14,830 nucleotides of DNA from an uncultured Oscillospiraceae bacterium. GTDB taxonomy: Bacteria; Bacillota; Clostridia; Oscillospirales; Oscillospiraceae. The notes under the pieces were generated by a model. That model was not told the origin of the DNA, searched no databases, and saw only the letters and a list, made by a program, of their open reading frames with translations. The DNA lies in NCBI GenBank assembly GCA_910588105.1, contig CAJUQD010000061.1, forward strand, positions 1 to 14,830, given 5' to 3'. The translations under genes and the position numbers were made by a program. This document shows positions 1 through 5,579 of this stretch, one piece after another. The first letter of the stretch is position 1. Each line of letters starts with the position of its first letter.

Positions 1-105
1 AAACTACATTTTTTCCTCGGCGTTTTCTTTCATTTTATCACTGGCGCTGACAGACAGGTAGCTTCTGGTCATCCTGGCCAGAGGCGCAGGAAAGGGGGCG
101 TTTGA
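1..105. other. Upstream flank, no gene called
   Basis: No gene is called here. One plus-strand frame is open from the left edge to a TGA at 103-105 that directly abuts the pcfB ATG. Another frame ends at TAG 58-60. Either could be the tail of an upstream gene, but the readable peptide is too short to identify. The TAG at 58-60 is followed at once by CTTCTGG, the same ten-base context seen at the virD4 stop (2396-2405). The stretch also contains the first dispersed hairpin (62-84) and the pcfB ribosome binding site. Confidence 0.4.
62..84 (+). repeat. Dispersed hairpin copy 1 (3-nt loop TCC)
   Basis: The arms CTTCTGGTCA and TGGCCAGAGG surround a 3-nt loop. Both departures from the perfect palindrome (T at arm position 8, G at right-arm position 9) become G-U pairs in plus-strand RNA. 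Flanking G61 and C85 add an eleventh pair. It ends 21 nt before the pcfB start. Confidence 0.85.
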
Positions 106-570
106 ATGATAGATGAAGAAATTTCCCGCAGCACCATCGCAATCTCCGTCCGGGCCAGCAAGCTGACGGCGCGGGGGCTGGCCTACGCGCTGGGGGAGGC
201 GGCCAGGAAAATCCGCAAGGCCCAAGCGCCCCAGGGCAAGCAGACGGTAAAGCAGTTACTGCGCCACGGCGGGGAGGCCAGCGCCATCGACCTGCCGGGG
301 CGGGTGAAAGACTTTGACCGGGTGGCCCGGCGCTGGGGGGTGGACTACGCCATCAAGCGGGTGGAAAAGGGTAAATACCTGCTGTTGTTCAAGGCGAAAC
401 AGGCGGACGCCATCACGGGCTGTTTTTCGGAATACTCCCGCCGGATGATGAACCGTGGCCGGGATCAGCACGTCCCCCTCCGGGAACAGCTCAAACGCGC
501 CCAGGAGCTGGTACGCGATCAGCCCCGACAAAAGGAGCGGACAAAGGAGGCGGAGCGTGAGGAAAGATAA
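106..570 (+). CDS. pcfB: PcfB family (DUF3801) conjugation accessory protein
   Basis: This 154-residue protein matches the DUF3801/PcfB family in length and in its N-terminal block (IAISVRASKLTARGLAYAL). In Enterococcus pCF10, PcfB works with the relaxase and coupling protein to dock the processed DNA at the secretion channel. The same role here is by family analogy. The middle part (VKDFDRVARRWGVDYAI) is followed by a strongly charged, Arg/Glu-rich C-terminal tail. The start is ATG 106 behind a purine-rich GGAAAGGGGG at about 89-98. The 3' end overlaps the virD4 gene by 14 nt, so the two are translationally coupled, as in other Tn1549-like elements. Confidence 0.9.
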   Translation: MIDEEISRSTIAISVRASKLTARGLAYALGEAARKIRKAQAPQGKQTVKQLLRHGGEASAIDLPGRVKDFDRVARRWGVDYAIKRVEKGKYLLLFKAKQADAITGCFSEYSRRMMNRGRDQHVPLREQLKRAQELVRDQPRQKERTKEAEREER

Positions 571-2398
571 TATCCGCAAGTACATTTTACCCAATATCCC
601 CTATCTGTTCGTCCTGTGGGCCTGTCTGAAAGCGGGGACGGCCTACCGTCTGGCGGCTGGGGCGGATTTGGCGCACAAGCTGGTGGGGATGACGGCGGCC
701 CTCGGCCCGGCCTTTGCCGACTTTGCGCCGGGTCTGAACCCCTTTGACTGGCTGGTAGGCATCGCGGGGGCGGCTGGCATCCGGCTCCTGATTTACTGCA
801 AGGCGAAAAAGGCCAAGAAATTCCGCCCGGATGCGGAGTATGGATCGGCCCGCTGGGGCGGGCCAAAAGATATTGCCCCTTTTGCCGATCCCAAGTTTGA
901 GAATAACGTCATTCTCACCAAAACGGAATTTCTCACCACCAACACCCGGCCCAAGAACCCGGCCAACGCCCGGAACCTTAACGCCTGTGTCATCGGCTCC
1001 AGCGGCTCCGGCAAAACCCGCTTCTGGCTCACCCCCCAACTGCTCCAGGCCCACAGCTCCTATGTGGTGGTAGACCCCAAGGGCGGGGTGCTGTCCCAGG
1101 TGGGCTATTTTCTCCAGAAGAAAAAGGGGTATAGGATTAAGGTTTTCAACAGCATCGACTTCTCAAAATCCATGCACTATAACCCCCTGGCCTATATCCG
1201 CAACGAGGCCGACATTCTGAAATTCGTCAATGCCCTGATCTCCAACACCAAGGGCGAGGGCAAGGAGGGAGATCCGTTTTGGACGAAATCTGAAACGCTC
1301 CTGTACTGCGCCCTGATTGCCTATATCATTTTCGAGGGGCCGGCGGAGGACAGGAATATGAACACGCTGGTGGATATGATCTCCGGCATGGAGGTAAAAG
1401 AGGACGATCCTGACTTTATGAACGCGGTGGATTATATGTTCGCCGGGCTGGAAAAACGCAAGCCGGATTGCTTTGCGGTGAAGCAATACCGCAAGTACCG
1501 CCTTGCCAGCGGCAAAACCGCCCGTTCGATCCTGATTTCCTGTGGGGCGCGGCTGGCCCCCTTTGACATCCCCCAGCTCCGGGAAATTATGTCCTATGAC
1601 GAAATGGAGCTGGACAAGCTGGGGGACAAGCGGACGGCGGCTTTCTTCATTATCAGCGACACAGACAGCACCTACAATTTTATTGTAGCCCTGGCGTTCT
1701 CTCAAATGTTCAACCTGTTGTGCGAGAGGGCGGACAACGTACACGGGGGCCGTCTGCCCCATCATGTGCGGGTGCTGTGGGACGAGGCGGCCAACACGGG
1801 CCAAGTACCGAACCTGGAAAAGCTGGTGGCCGTCATCCGCTCACGGGAGGTGAGCCTGACCCTGTTCTACCAGCAGATGGCCCAATGCAAGGCCATCTAT
1901 GACAAGAACGCTGAAACCATTTTAGGCAATATGGACAGCGTGATATTCCTGGGAGGCCGTGAGGCCAGCACGATCAAAGAAATATCCGAAAACTGGCTGG
2001 GGAAAGCAACGATCTCCATGCAAACGGAGGGGCGCTCCCGTGGGCAGTCTGAGAGCTTCAGCCAAAACACCCAGCGCCTGGGCCGGGAGCTTATGACCCC
2101 CGCCGAGCTTGCCACCATGCCCGGCGACAGGTGCATCCTGCAACTGCGGGGCCTGCCGCCGTTCTACTCCCCCAAGTACGATTTGAAACAGCACCCCAAC
2201 TACAAATACACCGCCGAGGCCGATAAAAAGAAAAATGCTTTTGACCTCTCCCGGCTGATCCGGCGGCGTATGGACAAGCTGAACCCCAGCGAGGAATATA
2301 CCGTGTACGAGGTGGACGTGCCGGACGGGGGCCACATGGAAGAGGACGAGGACATCCTCAACTATGACGACCTGGACGACCCGGACACTTTTGTATAG
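557..2398 (+). CDS. virD4: VirD4/TraG type IV coupling protein ATPase
   Basis: The type IV coupling protein brings relaxase-bound DNA to the channel and uses ATP. GTG 557 is chosen as the start because AAAGGAGG at 543-550 lies 6 nt upstream and the encoded N-terminus begins with a charged segment followed by membrane helices. An upstream in-frame ATG at 455 would only translate pcfB in another frame. The product is 613 residues. Two hydrophobic segments lie near residues 10-30 and 60-85. The Walker A motif GSSGSGKT is at about residues 147-154, a conserved VVVDPKGG follows, and the Walker B region LWDEAANTGQ has D409 and E410. The acidic C-terminal tail is typical. The TAG stop is immediately followed by a long structured repeat. 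Confidence 0.96.
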   Translation: MRKDNIRKYILPNIPYLFVLWACLKAGTAYRLAAGADLAHKLVGMTAALGPAFADFAPGLNPFDWLVGIAGAAGIRLLIYCKAKKAKKFRPDAEYGSARWGGPKDIAPFADPKFENNVILTKTEFLTTNTRPKNPANARNLNACVIGSSGSGKTRFWLTPQLLQAHSSYVVVDPKGGVLSQVGYFLQKKKGYRIKVFNSIDFSKSMHYNPLAYIRNEADILKFVNALISNTKGEGKEGDPFWTKSETLLYCALIAYIIFEGPAEDRNMNTLVDMISGMEVKEDDPDFMNAVDYMFAGLEKRKPDCFAVKQYRKYRLASGKTARSILISCGARLAPFDIPQLREIMSYDEMELDKLGDKRTAAFFIISDTDSTYNFIVALAFSQMFNLLCERADNVHGGRLPHHVRVLWDEAANTGQVPNLEKLVAVIRSREVSLTLFYQQMAQCKAIYDKNAETILGNMDSVIFLGGREASTIKEISENWLGKATISMQTEGRSRGQSESFSQNTQRLGRELMTPAELATMPGDRCILQLRGLPPFYSPKYDLKQHPNYKYTAEADKKKNAFDLSRLIRRRMDKLNPSEEYTVYEVDVPDGGHMEEDEDILNYDDLDDPDTFV

Positions 2399-2524
2399 CT
2401 TCTGGCAAAAGGGTTCCCACAAAGTCAGTGACTTTGTGGGAGGAGGAAGCACAACGGAGCGGGCGGACTTCTGGCCAGCATGGCCAGAGGTAGCCAGCGT
2501 AGTTTGTGCTGACGAGGCCAGAGG
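2399..2524 (+). repeat. Long structured repeat, copy A
   Basis: This noncoding element of about 125 nt aligns almost end to end with copy B at 3721-3847. It starts with CTTCTGG and ends with CCAGAGG, the two halves of the short hairpin. Inside are four helices: an outer pair 2399-2405 with 2518-2524; a 12-bp hairpin 2416-2427 with 2429-2440 (CCCACAAAGTCA); a 7-bp helix 2448-2454 (AGCACAA) with 2504-2510 (TTGTGCT); and the inner short hairpin 2468-2490. Paired changes relative to copy B support folding of the transcript. An intrinsic terminator begins 8 nt downstream. Confidence 0.8.
2468..2490 (+). repeat. Dispersed hairpin copy 2, nested in long repeat A
   Basis: CTTCTGGCCA, loop GCA, TGGCCAGAGG. 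Flanking A2467 and T2491 extend the stem to 11 pairs. The single arm change (G at right-arm position 9) is a G-U wobble in the transcript. It occupies the position of the TTCGGCGGC/GCCGCCGAA hairpin in long copy B. Confidence 0.85.
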
Positions 2525-2532
2525 ATGACCCT

Positions 2533-2556
2533 GCCGCCGTAACTGGCGGCTTTTTT
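2533..2556 (+). terminator. Intrinsic terminator between virD4 and the Maff2 gene
   Basis: A perfect 6-bp GC stem (GCCGCC 2533-2538, GGCGGC 2545-2550) with a 6-nt loop is followed directly by six T residues. It lies inside an otherwise continuous transfer operon, just after long repeat A, so it may act as a partial terminator or attenuator. Confidence 0.8.
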
Positions 2557-2596
2557 CATGGCCGGGATGATATTCCTGGAGAATATGGAGGTTTAT

Positions 2597-2809
2597 ATGC
2601 AGTTTTTCTCTACCGCTGTCACTACCTTGCAGACCCTTGTTGTGGCCCTGGGCGCGGGCCTTGCCGTGTGGGGTGTGGTCAATCTGCTGGAGGGCTACGG
2701 CTCGGACAACGCTGCGGCCAAGTCGCAGGGCATCAAGCAGCTCATGGCCGGAGGAGGCATCATCCTGCTGGGTACGACCCTGATCCCCCTGCTGTCCACC
2801 TTGTTCTAA
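2597..2809 (+). CDS. Maff2 family small membrane protein
   Basis: The 70-residue product fits the Maff2 family, small hydrophobic proteins encoded between virD4 and virB6 in Tn1549-like elements. It has two hydrophobic segments (about residues 8-28 and 49-67) around a hydrophilic connector containing GYGSDNAAAKSQGIKQLM. It is probably a small inner component of the conjugation channel, comparable in size and topology to VirB2/VirB3-like proteins, though that role is inference. ATG 2597 follows TGGAGG at 2586-2591 by 5 nt. In-frame ATGs at 2558 and 2585 are less likely because family members begin near MQFFSTAV. Confidence 0.85.
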   Translation: MQFFSTAVTTLQTLVVALGAGLAVWGVVNLLEGYGSDNAAAKSQGIKQLMAGGGIILLGTTLIPLLSTLF

Positions 2810-2821
2810 GGGCAGGGGCCT

Positions 2822-3687
2822 ATGGGTATTCTCACCGACTGGATCACGGAATGGCTGAAAGAGCTGCTGATTGACGGAATCATGGGCAACCTGGGCGGGC
2901 TGTTCGATAACGTCAACGCCCAAGTCGGAGAGATCGCGGTACAGGTGGGAACCACCCCGGCGGCATGGCACGCCGGGGTGTTCTCCCTCATCCGCCAGCT
3001 TTCCGAAACGGTGATACTGCCTATCGCCGGGCTGGTCTTGACCTTTGTGGCGACCTACGAGCTGATCCAAATGATCCTCGAAAAAAATAATATGCACGAA
3101 TTTGACGTGGCGAATATCTACAAGTGGGTATTCAAAACGTCCTGCGCCATCCTGATCCTGACAAACACATTCAATATCGTTATGGCGGTATTTGATGTGT
3201 CGCAGAGCGCAATCGCAAGCGCGGCGGGGCTGATACGGGGCAGTACCAGCGTCACGCCGGATATGCTGGCCGACCTGGAGGCCACGCTGGAGACAATGGA
3301 TGTCGGCTCCCTGCTGGGGCTGTTCATGCAGTCCATTTTAATCAATGTCACCATGACGGCCCTGAACATCATTATTTTTGTGCTGGTGTATGGCCGCATG
3401 ATTGAAATATATTTGCTCACCAGCCTTGCCCCCATCCCCGTGGCGACTCTCTCCAACCGGGAGCTGGCGGGACGGGACAGAACTACCTGAAATCCCTGTT
3501 TGCCGTGGCGTTCCAGGGGATGCTCATTCTGGTGTGCGTGGCGATCTACGCCGTACTCATTCAGGGCATCGCCACCAGCGGCGACCCCATAGGGGCGATA
3601 TGGGGGACTATCGGCTACACGGTGCTGTTGTGCTTCATGCTGTTCAAGACGGGCGGCATTGCCCAGCGCGTCTTTGGCGCTCACTGA
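2822..3687 (+). pseudogene. VirB6/TrbL-like channel membrane protein, frameshifted
   Basis: The intact protein would be a polytopic VirB6/TrbL-like subunit of the conjugation channel. The first frame (2822-3490) encodes an amphipathic N-terminus and several membrane helices (around LPIAGLVLTFVATYELI, TSCAILILTNTFNIVMAVF and MTALNIIIFVLVYG), then IYLLTSLAPIPVATLSNREL. After gcg-gga at 3467-3472 the frame breaks and soon stops at 3488-3490. The expected continuation, GQNYLKSLFAVAFQG and the last membrane helices, runs in the next frame from about 3475 to TGA 3687. The net effect is one missing base near 3472-3474. No slippery heptamer is visible there, so this looks like a mutation or a sequence error, not programmed recoding. 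Confidence 0.85.
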
Positions 3688-3704
3688 CGAAAGGACGGTG
3701 ATTT

Positions 3705-4616
3705 ATGCAGGAAATTCTTACTTCTGGAAAAAGGGTTCCCGCAAAGTCGGCAGACTTTGTGGGAGGAGGAGCCGCAACGGAGCGGGCGGATTTCGGCGGC
3801 ACAGCCGCCGAAGGAGCAGAGCGGAGTTTGTGGCGACGAGGCCAGAGCTTTACCCCGGACGGGCGGCCCCTGGCCCCGGACGGCCTGTTTCTCATGGACG
3901 GCATCGAGGGGCTGCGCTCCCTGCCCCGGCACTCGGTTGATATGCTCCTGACCGATCCGCCCTACGGCACGACCCGGAATTACTGGGATGTGCCTTTGCC
4001 CCTGCCGGAGCTGTGGGAGGCGGTGCGGTGGGCGGTGAAGCCGGAGGGGGCGGTGCTGCTGTTCGCCCAATGCCCCTATGATAAAGTGCTGGGCGCGTCC
4101 AACCTCCCCATGCTCCGCTATGAATGGGTGTGGTACAAGAGCCGATGCTCCGGCTTTCTCAACGCCCGCCGCGCTCCGCTGAAAAAATCGGAGAATATTC
4201 TGGTGTTCTATCGGAAGCCCCCGCTATACGATCCGCAGTTTGAGCAGGGGGAGCCGTACAAGAAAATCCACCGAAAGAGCGGCAACAGCCCCAACTACGG
4301 AAAATTTGAGCGTACCAGCGGCGAGTCGGACGGGCGGCGGTTTCCTGGGAATGTGCTGGCGTTCCCCACGGTGGCAAACGCCGTCCACCCCACGCAAAAG
4401 CCCGTTTCCCTGTGCGAGTATTTCATCCGCACCTACACCCGGCCCGGCGAGGTGGTGGCGGACATCTGCGCCGGGAGCGGCACAACGGCGGTGGCCGCCG
4501 TCAACACGGGCCGCCGCTACATTTGCTTTGAGAACGCCCCGGCCTTTTACGGCCCCGCCGCCGAACGGGTGCGCCGGGCGGAAGAGGCCGTGGCCCAGGG
4601 CGGGAAAGGGGTGTAA
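3705..4616 (+). CDS. DNA adenine/cytosine-N4 methyltransferase, beta class (DPPY)
   Basis: This is an S-adenosylmethionine-dependent amino-methyltransferase acting on DNA. The catalytic motif TDPPYG (residues 83-88) comes before the SAM-binding motif ADICAGSGTT (residues 252-261), the order of beta-class enzymes. A variable region between them probably reads the target sequence, which cannot be predicted. The conserved domain begins near residue 60 (GLFLMDGIEGLRSLP). Residues 6-48 are translated from long repeat B, so the N-terminus is repeat-derived. ATG 3705 lies 17 nt after the previous stop with AAAGGA at 3690-3695. ATG 3894 is an alternative start that would exclude the repeat. It probably protects the element from host restriction (inference). 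Confidence 0.88.
   Translation: MQEILTSGKRVPAKSADFVGGGAATERADFGGTAAEGAERSLWRRGQSFTPDGRPLAPDGLFLMDGIEGLRSLPRHSVDMLLTDPPYGTTRNYWDVPLPLPELWEAVRWAVKPEGAVLLFAQCPYDKVLGASNLPMLRYEWVWYKSRCSGFLNARRAPLKKSENILVFYRKPPLYDPQFEQGEPYKKIHRKSGNSPNYGKFERTSGESDGRRFPGNVLAFPTVANAVHPTQKPVSLCEYFIRTYTRPGEVVADICAGSGTTAVAAVNTGRRYICFENAPAFYGPAAERVRRAEEAVAQGGKGV
3721..3847 (+). repeat. Long structured repeat, copy B, inside a coding region
   Basis: This copy aligns with copy A over its whole length. It begins with CTTCTGG and ends with GGCCAGAG. The first hairpin is 3738-3748 with 3753-3763 (CCCGCAAAGTC and GACTTTGTGGG, one G-U pair). The long-range helix is GCCGCAA 3771-3777 with TTGTGGC 3828-3834. The inner hairpin is TTCGGCGGC 3792-3800, loop ACA, GCCGCCGAA 3804-3812. 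The inner hairpin and the long-range helix differ from copy A in sequence but keep pairing. The element is read through in frame by the methyltransferase gene. Confidence 0.8.
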
Positions 4617-4633
4617 CCATCGGAGGATATTCC

Positions 4634-5218
4634 ATTATCTACGCTGACCCGCCCTGGCGCTACGCTCAAAAGGGCTTGCAGGGGGCGGCGGAGCGGCACT
4701 ATCCCACCATGAGCATTGACGAGCTGTGCGCCCTGCCTGTGGCCGACATCGCGGCCCCGGACAGCGCCCTGTTCCTTTGGGCTACGTTCCCCCAGCTCCC
4801 GGAGGCCCTGCGGCTGATTAAGGCGTGGGGTTTCACCTATAAATCCGTGGCGTTCGTCTGGCTGAAAAAGAACCGCCGGGCGGATAGCTGGTTTTATGGG
4901 CTGGGCTTCTGGACGCGCTCCAATGCGGAGGTGTGTCTGCTGGCAACGCGGGGCCAGCCCCGGCGGCGGGCCGCGAATGTGCATCAATTCATTATCTCCC
5001 CCATAGAGGGCCACAGCAAAAAGCCGGACGAGGCCCGCGAGAAAATTATGTCCCTGATGGGCGACCTGCCCCGCGTGGAGCTGTTCGCCAGGCAGACCCC
5101 GCCCGGCTGGGACGTGTGGGGGAACGAGGTGGAGTCCGTCAACTTATGGTCAACGTGGCCAGAGGCCACAGGGCCGGAAAGGAGGTTGAAAGATGGCCTA
5201 TGTGAGCATCCCCAATGA
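4634..5218 (+). CDS. MT-A70 family methyltransferase, start codon unusual
   Basis: The product resembles MT-A70-type N6-adenine methyltransferases common in these elements. The catalytic DPPW is encoded at 4646-4657, followed by blocks such as LFLWATFPQLPEALRLIKAWGF (split here: LFLWATFPQL and PEALRLIKAW) and ISPIEGHSKKPDEAREKI. No ATG, GTG or TTG lies in frame upstream of the DPPW codons. The first standard candidate, TTG 4676, would remove the active site. A strong GGAGGA at 4622-4627 sits 6 nt before ATT 4634, used here as a provisional start. ATC 4619, possibly a mutated ATG, is the other option. The last 26 or so residues replace the usual C-terminus and derive partly from a dispersed hairpin (5143-5165). 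The gene overlaps prgI by 26 nt. Confidence 0.75.
   Translation: MIYADPPWRYAQKGLQGAAERHYPTMSIDELCALPVADIAAPDSALFLWATFPQLPEALRLIKAWGFTYKSVAFVWLKKNRRADSWFYGLGFWTRSNAEVCLLATRGQPRRRAANVHQFIISPIEGHSKKPDEAREKIMSLMGDLPRVELFARQTPPGWDVWGNEVESVNLWSTWPEATGPERRLKDGLCEHPQ
5143..5165 (+). repeat. Dispersed hairpin copy 3, degenerate
   Basis: CTTATGGTCA, loop ACG, TGGCCAGAGG. One true mismatch (A at arm position 4) and two G-U pairs. It lies inside the 3' end of the MT-A70 gene and ends 27 nt before the prgI start. Confidence 0.7.
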
Positions 5219-5579
5219 CCTTTCCAAAATCAAAACCAAGCTGGCCTTTAACCTGACCAGCCGACAGCTGGTGTGCTTCGGCTGTGGGGCGGCGGTGGGC
5301 ATCCCTGCCTTTCTGCTGACCAGGAGCGCCATCGGGAACAGCGGGGCGATGTTCCTGATGCTGGCCGTCATGCTCCCCGCCTTTTTTATGGCGATGTACG
5401 AAAAGGACGGCCAGCCCTTTGAAAAGGTGGTGCGGAACATTGTCCGGGCCAAGCTCTTGCGCCCCGGCGTGAGGCCCTACCGAACGGAGAACCTGTACGC
5501 GCCCTTTGCCGGACAGGTGGAAAAGGAGGAAGCGATTGCAGAAAAATCAGCGACCCAAACACGGCCCCGCAAGGGGTAA
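5193..5579 (+). CDS. prgI: PrgI family conjugation membrane protein
   Basis: The 128-residue product has the PrgI-type layout. A short N-terminal segment (MAYVSIPNDLSKIKTKLAFN) precedes two membrane helices (about residues 28-45 and 50-68), and a charged cytoplasmic C-terminus follows. PrgI-like proteins occur next to VirB4 in Gram-positive type IV secretion systems and are taken as VirB3-like partners of that ATPase. ATG 5193 follows AAAGGAGG (5178-5185) by 7 nt, one of the best ribosome binding sites in the window. The gene overlaps the virB4 start by 44 nt, indicating coupled translation. Confidence 0.9.
   Translation: MAYVSIPNDLSKIKTKLAFNLTSRQLVCFGCGAAVGIPAFLLTRSAIGNSGAMFLMLAVMLPAFFMAMYEKDGQPFEKVVRNIVRAKLLRPGVRPYRTENLYAPFAGQVEKEEAIAEKSATQTRPRKG

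Noticed and set aside
4..225. Minus-strand frame at the left edge
   Set aside because: It overlaps pcfB, has no ribosome binding site that I can see, and gives a Pro/Arg-rich peptide typical of antisense reading.
4602..4640. Frameshift from the first methyltransferase into the MT-A70 frame through GGGAAAGGGG
   Set aside because: The run is in the wrong phase for a -1 slippery heptamer, and the first gene has its own stop followed by a good ribosome binding site.
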